A DNA stretch of 64,000 bases. Source: Acidobacteriota bacterium. Its GTDB lineage: Bacteria; Acidobacteriota; Thermoanaerobaculia; Multivoradales; JAGPDF01. Shown here one piece after another: positions 35,729 to 43,642 of this stretch; position 1 is the first letter of the stretch, and the number at the start of each line of letters is the position of its first letter. The stretch is taken from positions 62,001 to 126,000 of the forward strand of contig JACTMI010000010.1 of assembly GCA_014584695.1 (NCBI GenBank), written 5' to 3'. The notes under the pieces are model-generated. The model saw only the letters and a program-made list of their open reading frames with translations, was not told where the DNA came from and made no database searches. Both the position numbers and the translations under genes were made by a program.

Positions 35729-36553
35729 GTGCGGGGCAATCGGGGACTCCTGCTCGTCGCCTTGGCCCTCGGCGCGACGGTCACACTGTTCGCGTCGACC
35801 GGCCTGGACGACTTCGTCCAAGACGCCCTCTACGACTCGGCGGGCGCGGGCTGGCTCGTGCCTGCCCAGGCGCGCTGGCCGCGACTCCTCTTCTACCGTC
35901 TCCCGAAAGTCGCGCTCGCCGCCTGGGGAGCATGGCTCGCCGGTAGCGCGCTCGCCCGGCTCTGGCATCGCGCGCCCGCGCGCTCCCTGGCTGTCCTCGA
36001 GCCGCTCTTCCTGTTCTCGGCCCTGGCGCTGGTACCGGCCTCGGTCGGCCTCGCCAAACAACACACCCGCGTTCACTGCCCGGCGGAGATCGAGCGCTAC
36101 GGCGGCCGCATCGCCGAGCACGACCTGCTGGCGCTGTGGCGGCCGGCCTCCGACCTCGTCACGCCCGGCCGCTGTTTTCCGGCGGCGCACGCCAGTGGCG
36201 GCTTCGCGCTGCTGGCCCTTGTCTTCGTCGGCGACCGAAGACCTCGGCGCGCGGCCTGGGGACTGGCCGCGGGCTGGGTGATGGGCGGCTATCAAATGGC
36301 TCGCGGCGCCCACTACCTGAGCCACACGCTGGTGTCGATGCTCCTCGCCTGGGGCATCGTGCTGCTGCTCGCCCGCCTCTACGGCCTCGACTCAGAGCCC
36401 GGAAACCTCGGTTGGGTTCGTCGCGAGAGGCCGCAGCTGCCGGAGAGGACGGGCGCTCGCAGCCCCGAGGAGCCGAGGCCCATCCGGCGATACGCCGCAG
36501 GCTTCGACGGGCGAGAACGCACCTCGGCTCCGGCCGATCCGGCCTCGCAGTAG
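35729..36553 (+). CDS. PAP2-family membrane phosphatase
   Basis: This 274-residue protein has about five membrane helices and the PAP2 motifs KQHTRVHCP (motif 1-like), PAAHASGGF (motif 2, with the catalytic His) and RGAHYLSHTL (motif 3). Such enzymes hydrolyse lipid phosphates or transfer phosphate onto lipid A. A polar C-terminal tail (about 225-274) extends beyond the core. The start is GTG 35729, nine bases after the transferase gene, without a clear Shine-Dalgarno, suggesting translational coupling. Confidence 0.85.
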   Translation: MRGNRGLLLVALALGATVTLFASTGLDDFVQDALYDSAGAGWLVPAQARWPRLLFYRLPKVALAAWGAWLAGSALARLWHRAPARSLAVLEPLFLFSALALVPASVGLAKQHTRVHCPAEIERYGGRIAEHDLLALWRPASDLVTPGRCFPAAHASGGFALLALVFVGDRRPRRAAWGLAAGWVMGGYQMARGAHYLSHTLVSMLLAWGIVLLLARLYGLDSEPGNLGWVRRERPQLPERTGARSPEEPRPIRRYAAGFDGRERTSAPADPASQ

Positions 36554-36575
36554 AGGCCAACCGAGGTCGCCGGGC

Positions 36576-38207
36576 TCAGAACGTGGACCGGCTCCGCACC
36601 AGCCACTGGACCCGCTGCAACTCGGGCGGGCCGCCGAGCGGGAGCGCGACGTCCAGATGGAGCACGCCGCCCCGTCCGGTCCGCGTCGGGGCCAGCCGTA
36701 GGCCGACGCCGACGTCCTGGAGCAGTCCCCGGCGATCCTCCTCGATACCGCCCCAGATCCTGCCCACGTCGTAGAAGACCGCGGCTCCCACCCGAGCCAA
36801 TCGGAGCAGGTGCCAGGGCGTGAAGAAGCGCTGCTCCACGGTCAGCGCCAGACGCGCTTCGCCGGCCTGGTAGCGCAGCGGGTAGCCGCGCAGACCGCTG
36901 TCGCCGCCCAGGGTCAGCTGGAACTCCGGGTCGAGGGCGCGGGCGAGGTCGCCCTCCAGCGCGACCAGCAGCAAGTGCTCGCCGCGGACGCGCCAGTACG
37001 AGCGCGCGCCGGCGTGCAGCAGCGTGTGGGTCAGGCCTTGCCGCTCCCAGCGGCCGCTCACGGTCGAATCGAACCGGAGGACGTTGCGGGGTTCGGGCGT
37101 CAGCACCCAGGTGGAGCCGGCGTCGAAGATCAGGGCCGAGCGATCCGCTCCGAGAGCGGGCGAGGCGATTCCGAACCGCGCGCGCAGGTGGGGCCCCAGC
37201 GGAAGGTCTTCGACCCGTCCGATCTGATCCAGGTTGCGCGACTCCCGATAGGTATCCCGCCGCCATTCCCAACCGAGCCAGGGATAGGCCAGCGTGCGCT
37301 CCGGAGGCGCCGGAGCGGCGGTGCCGTCCAGAGCTTCGAAGCGATCGCGCTGAAAAGAAAGTCCCGCGGTCCAGCGGGTGACCTCGCCGCGCTCCCGGCC
37401 CTTCGAGAGTCCACCGCGGAGCTCGAAGCGCGTCGCGTGATGGCCGAAGCGCTCGCCCGGCTGGCCGAGGTGGTAGAGCGTTTCGACCCGTTCGTCGTCG
37501 GCACCTTCGATCGCCGCCGACCAGCGCGCGTCGAGGGCGTAGAACGGGCGCTCGAGCTCCGCCCTCCAGCCGCCGCCGTCGCTGGCGCTGGCGTAGCCGA
37601 GCTCCAGCCGGAGGCGGCTGCCGAGCAGCGCCGGGTCGGCGTACCCCAGACGGTTCGTGGTCCGATCGACGTCGTCTCGACGTTCGAACAGCACCGACTT
37701 GCCGGTGCCGAGGAAGTTGCTGTCCTCGACCGCGACCCGGGTCGAGGTCGCCCCACCGGCCCGGCCGATCGAAAGCCCCGCGTTGAGCGTCCAGACGTCG
37801 CGGGCGCGCACCTCCACCGCCACCCGGCCGTCCTCGTACCCGATCGGCCGCACGACCACGTCGCGCAGATAGCGGTCGCCGCGCAGCAGCCGCTCGGACT
37901 CCTCGAGCAGCGAGCGTGAGTAGCGGTCGCCGGTGCGGAACAGCAGCTGGCGGGCGATCACTTCGCGCCGCGTCGTCGGGTGGAGGCGATTCACCCAGCG
38001 AGAGCCCGGCAGGCGGTCCTCCGGATCGTCGAGGTCGAAGATGTCCCCGACTTCGATGTGAACCTCACCGATGATCGCCTGCTCGGCCTCGAGCCGCCCG
38101 TCTTCCGGCAGGCCAGCCGTCGAACCCGGTTCGGCGGCTGGCGCCGGCGCCGCGAGAGCCGCGCAGAGCACGCAAGAGGAAAGTCCGAGCCGGAGTTGCT
38201 GTCGCAT
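36576..38207 (-). CDS. Omp85/D15-family outer-membrane protein with POTRA-like domain
   Basis: This 543-residue protein has a signal peptide (LRLGLSSCVLCAALAAPAPAAE), one POTRA-like module (about 85-155, with RQLLFRTGDRYSRSLLEESERLLRGDRYLRDVVV), then a 16-strand-like barrel (about 165-543). It contains LGGDSGLRGYPLRYQAGE, which resembles the RGY/F motif of the BamA lid loop, and a terminal VRSRSTF ending in Phe. A single POTRA and short length fit TamA- or two-partner-like members more than BamA itself. ATG 38207 is chosen by the signal peptide. It diverges from the STN-TonB receptor gene. Confidence 0.8.
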   Translation of the reverse strand: MRQQLRLGLSSCVLCAALAAPAPAAEPGSTAGLPEDGRLEAEQAIIGEVHIEVGDIFDLDDPEDRLPGSRWVNRLHPTTRREVIARQLLFRTGDRYSRSLLEESERLLRGDRYLRDVVVRPIGYEDGRVAVEVRARDVWTLNAGLSIGRAGGATSTRVAVEDSNFLGTGKSVLFERRDDVDRTTNRLGYADPALLGSRLRLELGYASASDGGGWRAELERPFYALDARWSAAIEGADDERVETLYHLGQPGERFGHHATRFELRGGLSKGRERGEVTRWTAGLSFQRDRFEALDGTAAPAPPERTLAYPWLGWEWRRDTYRESRNLDQIGRVEDLPLGPHLRARFGIASPALGADRSALIFDAGSTWVLTPEPRNVLRFDSTVSGRWERQGLTHTLLHAGARSYWRVRGEHLLLVALEGDLARALDPEFQLTLGGDSGLRGYPLRYQAGEARLALTVEQRFFTPWHLLRLARVGAAVFYDVGRIWGGIEEDRRGLLQDVGVGLRLAPTRTGRGGVLHLDVALPLGGPPELQRVQWLVRSRSTF

Positions 38208-38421
38208 CGATCCTGGGCGGCAGCGCGAACCGTACCGAAGCCGCGCTCCGGCGATAGGAGTCCGGAGGGCGGGAGATCCTTCGGGAGAGCGCTCCGCTCC
38301 CGCCGATCGGTTCGTCGAGCTCGGTGCGCGTAGAATCGACGGGGCGAGGCGTGAATCCACGCCGTCGCCCCCGGTGCGCGTCTGCCGGCGCGTCCCGTTT
38401 CGATTCCGAGCAACCCGGACG

Positions 38422-40791
38422 ATGGCCGCCGCCACCAGACTTGCGATCGCCCTTGCCCTCTGCGCCGCCGGAGCCGGCTGGGCGTCGGCGGTGGCCGGGC
38501 CCCGTCCGACGGCAGCGCGGGAGCTTCGTCCCCCGCTCGCGGGCAAGACCCTCGCCGAGGCGCTGCAGACGCTCCAGGCCGAGGGGCTGCCAATCGTCTT
38601 CTCTTCGGCTCTCGTCCTGCCCTCGATGACGGTTGCGACCGAGCCGCGGCCGGGCCCGGCGTCCGCGCTGCTCGCGGATCTCCTGCGGCCGCACGGCCTC
38701 GCGGCCGCGCAGGGCCCGGGAGAGCGCTGGATCGTGGTGCGAGCGGAGCCCGCGACGACCGCGACGACCCCGGACGAGGCCGAACCCGATCCGCTCGACC
38801 TGCCGACCGCCCGGGAGCGGATCGAAGTCACGACACCGCTCGGCGAGTCGCGCCACGGCGAGCCCGTGGCGGCGACGCTGCTCGTCCTGTCACCGCACCG
38901 GCGAGAGGGTCCCCACTTCGGCGGCGACGTCTTCCGCGCCACCGGCCTGCTCCCCGGGGCGGCGACTCGGGAGTCCTCTTCGCGCGTTTCCGTACGCGGG
39001 GCGCGCGAGGACGACACACTGATCCTGCTCGACGGACTGGAGCTCCTGGCGCCGTTCCACCTCCAGGAGTTCGACGCCGGCCTGGGCATCGTGTCGGCCG
39101 CGTCTCTGGGCCGCGTCGAGCTGATGGCGGACCCGCCGCCGGTCGAATACGGCGACCGGTTGGGCGGCGTGCTCGACATGACCTCGCGCACACCGGACTC
39201 GCCCTTCGCCCTGAGCCTGGGGCTCGGCTCGCTCTTCGCCGAGGCCTCCGCGGCGGGTCTCTTCGGCGATGGGCGCGGCCAGTGGCTCGGCTCTCTGCGC
39301 GGCGGCAACTATCGGTTGGCTCTCGAGGCCAACGGCAGGCGGGCGGACCCGCGCTACTGGGACCTGTTCGGCAAGCTGGGGTATCGCTTGCGGCCCGACC
39401 AGCAGCTCGAGCTCCGGCTGCTGCTCGCCGCCGACAAGTTCCGCGTCGCCGGAGACCTGGTGGGCGGCGGCAAGTACCGCAGCCGCTGGGAGAGCTCCTA
39501 CCTCTGGCTGACCCACCAGGCCTCTCTGGGCGGCTCCGCCCTCGCCGAGTCGATGGCGTGGGCCGGGCGGCTCGAGCGGATCCGCGTCGGCAACGACGCC
39601 GTCCAGGGCGGAGCACGGTTCGAGCTCGACGATTCGCGAACGCTCGAGTTCGTCGGCGTGAAGACGGTTTGGCGTCTCGCCCCCCAGGGCGCGCCCTGGA
39701 CCGTCGATGGCGGCGTCGAGGCCCGCCAGCTCCAGTCGCGCATCGACTACCTGGCCGAGCGCCGAGGCGGCCCTGCTGCGCTGCCCGGCTCGAGCGCGAA
39801 CGGCAGTGACGTCGCCTTCGCGAGCGACCTCGAGTTCGAGCAGCTCGGAGTGTTTGCCAGCAGCCGCTGGCACCCGACGGAGAGCTTCCGGATCGAGGCC
39901 GGGCTGCGTTACGACCGGAGCGGGCTGACCGAGGAATCTCACCTGAGCCCTCGTCTCCACCTCGCCTGGAGGCCCGCGGACCAGGGCGTGCTGCGCGCCG
40001 CCTGGGGCAGGTTCCACCAGAGCCAGCGACCCTACGAGCTCCAGGTCGAGGACGGCGAGACGAAACTCTCGCCCGCCGAGCACGAGGAGCAGCGCCTGCT
40101 CTCCTACGAGCATCAGCTGGCCCGCAGCGCCTCCTGGCGCGTCGGCGCCTTCCACCGGCGGTCGAGCCATCAGCGCGCTCGCTACGAGAGCCTGTTCGAC
40201 GCCGCGGTGCTCTACCCGGAGCTGGCGCCGGGCCGGATCCGGCTCGAGCCCGCGGCCGGTCGGGCGCTGGGGTTCGAGCTCTCCTTCCAGAGCCGGGCGG
40301 GAGCACGCGGCAACTGGTCCGCGGCCTACTCCCGCGCCACGGTCGCCGACCGGTTGGCGGACCGCTGGGTGCCACGAGCGACCGACGAGCCGCACTCGTT
40401 TCGCCTCGAGGGCCACCTCGCTCTCGACCGGGGTTGGGCCGTGAGCGGTTCGTGGCTCTACCACACCGGCTGGCCGACGACGGCGGTCGGCGCCCGCCTG
40501 GCAACGGGAACCGACGGCGCCCCCGTCGCGGAGCTGGAGCTCGGGCCGGTGCGTGGGGAACGCCTGCGCGACTATCACCGGCTCGATCTCCGGGTCGGTC
40601 GTGAATGGCAGCTCCAGAGCAGCCGACTCGGCGCCTTCGTCGAGATCCAGAACGCCTACGATCGACGGAATCCGCGGGGCTTCGAGAGCTTCGACCTCCG
40701 CATCGGGCCGGACGGTCGAGCGCTGGTCGAACCCCAGCCGGTGGACTGGGGGGGCATCCTCCCGACCGTCGGGGCGCGCTGGTCCTTCTAG
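38422..40791 (+). CDS. TonB-dependent receptor with N-terminal STN signalling domain
   Basis: This 789-residue protein has a signal peptide (ATRLAIALALCAAGAGWASAVA), an STN domain (about 40-110, with LAEALQTLQAEGLPIVFSSALV), a linker, a plug domain (about 165-270, RVSVRGAREDDTLILLDGLEL) and a beta-barrel (about 280-789) ending in WSF. STN domains pass ligand signals to a FecR-type anti-sigma factor. The facing genes encode exactly such a FecR protein and an ECF sigma factor, convergent with only three bases between stop codons. ATG 38422 fits the signal peptide; longer upstream reading is not supported. Confidence 0.88.
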   Translation: MAAATRLAIALALCAAGAGWASAVAGPRPTAARELRPPLAGKTLAEALQTLQAEGLPIVFSSALVLPSMTVATEPRPGPASALLADLLRPHGLAAAQGPGERWIVVRAEPATTATTPDEAEPDPLDLPTARERIEVTTPLGESRHGEPVAATLLVLSPHRREGPHFGGDVFRATGLLPGAATRESSSRVSVRGAREDDTLILLDGLELLAPFHLQEFDAGLGIVSAASLGRVELMADPPPVEYGDRLGGVLDMTSRTPDSPFALSLGLGSLFAEASAAGLFGDGRGQWLGSLRGGNYRLALEANGRRADPRYWDLFGKLGYRLRPDQQLELRLLLAADKFRVAGDLVGGGKYRSRWESSYLWLTHQASLGGSALAESMAWAGRLERIRVGNDAVQGGARFELDDSRTLEFVGVKTVWRLAPQGAPWTVDGGVEARQLQSRIDYLAERRGGPAALPGSSANGSDVAFASDLEFEQLGVFASSRWHPTESFRIEAGLRYDRSGLTEESHLSPRLHLAWRPADQGVLRAAWGRFHQSQRPYELQVEDGETKLSPAEHEEQRLLSYEHQLARSASWRVGAFHRRSSHQRARYESLFDAAVLYPELAPGRIRLEPAAGRALGFELSFQSRAGARGNWSAAYSRATVADRLADRWVPRATDEPHSFRLEGHLALDRGWAVSGSWLYHTGWPTTAVGARLATGTDGAPVAELELGPVRGERLRDYHRLDLRVGREWQLQSSRLGAFVEIQNAYDRRNPRGFESFDLRIGPDGRALVEPQPVDWGGILPTVGARWSF

Positions 40792-40794
40792 TGG

Positions 40795-41841
40795 CTAGCG
40801 GCCGGCGGGCGAGATCTGGAGCTCGTCGCCCGATCGCAGCGAGCGGAGCCCGCTGCCGGTGAGGACGACCTCGAGCGCTGCTTCCGGGCTCAAGTCGGAG
40901 ACCGAGCCGTGCAGCACGATCGCCTGGGGCGTCGCCGCCGGCAAGGAACCGGCCACCCGCCACCGGACACCCATCTCTCGCGCCGCCCAATCGAGGAAGC
41001 TCGCCAGCGTCTGGCCTTCGATCGCGGGCACCGGCGCGGCCTCGATGGCCCACCGCCACGCCTCGTCGTGCGGCGCCACGGCGCCGCGTCCCAGCTCGCC
41101 CGCCGCGGAGAGTCTCAGCTCGGACCCCGCGCCGACGTCGTGAATCTCGCGGTCCGTGGCGACCCGGACTTCGCCTTCGCGCACGCGCACCCGCAGCGCT
41201 TCGGAAGTCGTCCCGGTGGCCGGAACCAGTCGGACTTCGAACTGCGTCCCCAGGTGGGTCACCTCGCCGAGAGGCGTCGCCACGGCGAGCTCGGATCGTC
41301 GCCCGGCCGCGGCCCCGCTCGGCGTGTGGGGGCCGGTATCCAGGTAGAGCGCGCCGCTCTCGAGGGCCAGCGCGCTCGAGGAGACCAATCGAACCCGCGA
41401 GCCGGCATCGAGGCGCACCGAAGTCGCGTTCGCCATCCGGAGCGCGGCTCGGCCGTCCGCCCCGGTGACCAGGACGCTCCCGGCCCCGAGCTCGTCGGAG
41501 AGCTCGTACGTCCCCGCGGCGGACTGCACCGAGAGGGCTCCCGCGTGCAACTCCAGTCGAGCCACTGGCGGGCCGGGTGGGTCGGCACGCTCCGACGCCC
41601 GGAAGGCCAGGCCCAGCGCGACGAGCAGACTGGCCGCGAGCGCGCCGCCCGCCCAGATCTGGCGCCGCCGCGCCGATCGCCGGGCGAGCTGCCGATGCCA
41701 AGCGTCGCGCGCCGCCGCGCGGATCGCGGCCACCTCGGCTTGGTCCAGCGTCGGTGGCGGCCCGGCCAGACGGAGCAGCCGCGCCACCTCGTCCTCGCCG
41801 AGCGCCTCGCTCGTCGCGCGCGTCTCGAGCTCGCCGCTCAC
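40795..41841 (-). CDS. FecR-family anti-sigma / transmembrane signalling protein
   Basis: This 348-residue protein has an N-terminal cytoplasmic anti-sigma part (1-80), one membrane helix (about 87-105, IWAGGALAASLLVALGLAF) and a periplasmic FecR domain (about 115-275, ATPLGEVTHLGTQFEVRL). Its C-terminal segment (about 285-345, TLASFLDWAAREMGVRWRV...LEVVLTGSGLRS) resembles an STN fold. GTG 41841 overlaps the sigma-factor stop by four bases (GTGA). It should hold the sigma factor until the outer-membrane receptor is engaged. Confidence 0.87.
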   Translation of the reverse strand: MSGELETRATSEALGEDEVARLLRLAGPPPTLDQAEVAAIRAAARDAWHRQLARRSARRRQIWAGGALAASLLVALGLAFRASERADPPGPPVARLELHAGALSVQSAAGTYELSDELGAGSVLVTGADGRAALRMANATSVRLDAGSRVRLVSSSALALESGALYLDTGPHTPSGAAAGRRSELAVATPLGEVTHLGTQFEVRLVPATGTTSEALRVRVREGEVRVATDREIHDVGAGSELRLSAAGELGRGAVAPHDEAWRWAIEAAPVPAIEGQTLASFLDWAAREMGVRWRVAGSLPAATPQAIVLHGSVSDLSPEAALEVVLTGSGLRSLRSGDELQISPAGR

Positions 41842-42485
41842 GATTCGCCCTCCACGGCGTGTACCGCCCCGGCTGGCAGCGTCGCCAAGCTCGAGTAACC
41901 GTCGCGGAACGTCTGCCGGGCCCGGGTGAGCAGCGACTCCGCCGCCTTGACCGAGACCGCCAGCCGCTCGCCGATCTCGCGCACCGAGAGCCCGTCGACG
42001 TACTTCCAGACCAGCACGCTCCGGTAGTGCGGCGGCAGATTGTCGATCGTGACGTGGACGAGGCGGCCGATCTCGCGGCGCAAGGCCTGGTCCTCCGGAT
42101 CCCCGAGCTCGAACGACAGCGATTCCAGGCTGCCCCGCGCCTCGAGCCCGTCCTCGGGCAGCTCGACCTCGAGCGGCCGCCGGCGCAGCTTTCGAAAGTG
42201 GCCGGTGATCTCGAACCGGCAGATCGAGCAGAGCCAGCTGAACAGCGGCGCCTCGCCGCGGTAGGTCTCCAGCCGCTCGATTCCGCGGCAGATCGCCGCC
42301 TGCGAGATGTCCCGCGCCAGCTCGACGTCGTGCCCGACGCGCACCAGGGCGAACCGGTAGAGCCCCTGGATGTTGGCCTCGAAGAACTCCTCGAACGCCG
42401 CCGCTTCTCCCGCCCGCATCCGGCGCACGAGGGCGCGGTCGTCGGGCCGGAGCTCGGGCGGGCGGGACTTGCGGAACCACATCAT
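41838..42485 (-). CDS. ECF-family sigma factor
   Basis: This 215-residue protein has sigma region 2 (about 25-95, FFEANIQGLYRFALVRVGHDVELARDISQ and ETYRGEAPLFSWLCSICRFEI) and region 4 (about 135-190, LPPHYRSVLVWKYVDGLSVREIGERLAVSVKAAESLLTRAR). It is the first gene of a pair with the FecR-type regulator (GTGA overlap). Probable targets include the STN-type TonB receptor facing it. Two ATGs stand in tandem at 42485 and 42482. Confidence 0.92.
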   Translation of the reverse strand: MMWFRKSRPPELRPDDRALVRRMRAGEAAAFEEFFEANIQGLYRFALVRVGHDVELARDISQAAICRGIERLETYRGEAPLFSWLCSICRFEITGHFRKLRRRPLEVELPEDGLEARGSLESLSFELGDPEDQALRREIGRLVHVTIDNLPPHYRSVLVWKYVDGLSVREIGERLAVSVKAAESLLTRARQTFRDGYSSLATLPAGAVHAVEGES

Positions 42486-42580
42486 CGGCTTAGAGGCGAT
42501 TCGAAGCTGAATCCTTCGCGCGGCTTCAGATCAGCATAGCGCCGATCCGATCCGTCGCCGCCCCGCCGGGCGTCCCCGTC

Positions 42581-43051
42581 TCAGTCCCGTTCCCCGGCCA
42601 TGGCGGCGCGGGCTTCGCGGTCGAGCTCGCGGCGGCGTTCGGTCTCGCGCTTGTCGTACTGCTTCTTGCCCTGGACCAGACCGAGCTCCACTTTGATCCG
42701 GTCGCCCTTGAGGTAGAGCGAGAGCGGCACGACCGAGAAGCCCTTGGCCTGGGCGCGGCCGCTCCAGCGGTCGATCTCGCGCCGCGACAGCAGGAGCTTG
42801 CGCTCGCGCTCCGGCGGCGGGCTGTCGCGCGGGCCCGCCTCGTAGCCGCTGACGTGGACGCCCACCAGCCACGCTTCGCCGGCGCGGAAGTCGACCCAGC
42901 CGTCTTTCAACTGGACGCGGCCGGCGCGGCAGGACTTGACCTCGGTCCCGGTGAGCGCGATGCCGGCCTCGATCCGCTCGTGGACGAAGTAGTCGTGGAG
43001 CGCGCGGCGGTGGGTGGCCAGTGGGCGGATCGGCTTCGGGGCATCGGACAT
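42581..43051 (-). CDS. smpB: SsrA-binding protein SmpB
   Basis: SmpB delivers tmRNA to stalled ribosomes. The 156-residue protein has the diagnostic HDYFVHERIEAGIALTGTEVKSCRAG opening, LKDGWVDFRAGEAWLVGVHVS, RKLLLSRREIDRW, GFSVVPLSLYLKGDRIKVELGLVQGKKQYDKRE and the basic C-terminal tail that enters the decoding site. Length is normal. No tmRNA gene was seen nearby. The gene diverges from DUF4390 with 41 bases between the starts. Confidence 0.96.
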   Translation of the reverse strand: MSDAPKPIRPLATHRRALHDYFVHERIEAGIALTGTEVKSCRAGRVQLKDGWVDFRAGEAWLVGVHVSGYEAGPRDSPPPERERKLLLSRREIDRWSGRAQAKGFSVVPLSLYLKGDRIKVELGLVQGKKQYDKRETERRRELDREARAAMAGERD

Positions 43052-43092
43052 CGGCGGCGTTCCTCGCCGCCAATGCTACAGTCCCCACTCCG

Positions 43093-43629
43093 ATGGGACT
43101 CCGGCCGGCTCTCCTGCTCGTCGGCCTCCTCGCCGGCGCTGGCGGGGGCGAGCCGGCGATCCGCGATCTGTCGATCAGCCTCGACGGTCCCCGGCTGCTC
43201 GCCAGCTTCCGGCTCGAGAACGGCTTCTCGGACGAGCTGCTGGCCCGCATCGAGTCGGGTCTGCCGTCGGGCTTCGTCTACGAGCTCGAGCTCAAGCGCG
43301 ACCGCAAGCGCTGGTCCGACGCCCATCTGGGCGCCGCCCGCCTCGAGGTGGTGGCGATGTACAACGCGGTGACGCGCGAGTTCCTGGTCAACATCAAGCA
43401 CGACGGCCGCCTGATCGAGAGCCGGACCCTCCAGGAACGCGCCGACCTCGAAGCGTCGATGACCCAGTTCGCCGCCTTCCAAGCGTTCACGCTCGATGGC
43501 GCCTCGGAGCGCGAGCGCTACCTGATCCGGGTGCGCGTCGAGCTCGCGCCGGGCGAGGTGCTGGGCTTCATCCCGGTCCGCCGCACCAGCTCCTGGGTCG
43601 AGTCCAACAAGGTTCGCCCACGGCGTTAG
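43093..43629 (+). CDS. DUF4390 protein
   Basis: This 178-residue exported protein (signal LRPALLLVGLLAGAGGGEP) has the DUF4390 pattern SISLDGPRLLASFRLENGFSDELLARIESGLPSGFVYELEL and EFLVNIKHDGRLIESRTLQERADLEAS. Its function is unknown, but it commonly precedes NtrY-type sensor kinases, as here, with 13 bases to the next gene. ATG 43093 gives the signal peptide; an upstream in-frame ATG at 43021 would put the signal peptide internally. Confidence 0.85.
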   Translation: MGLRPALLLVGLLAGAGGGEPAIRDLSISLDGPRLLASFRLENGFSDELLARIESGLPSGFVYELELKRDRKRWSDAHLGAARLEVVAMYNAVTREFLVNIKHDGRLIESRTLQERADLEASMTQFAAFQAFTLDGASERERYLIRVRVELAPGEVLGFIPVRRTSSWVESNKVRPRR

Positions 43630-43642
43630 AGAGACGGCGGTC

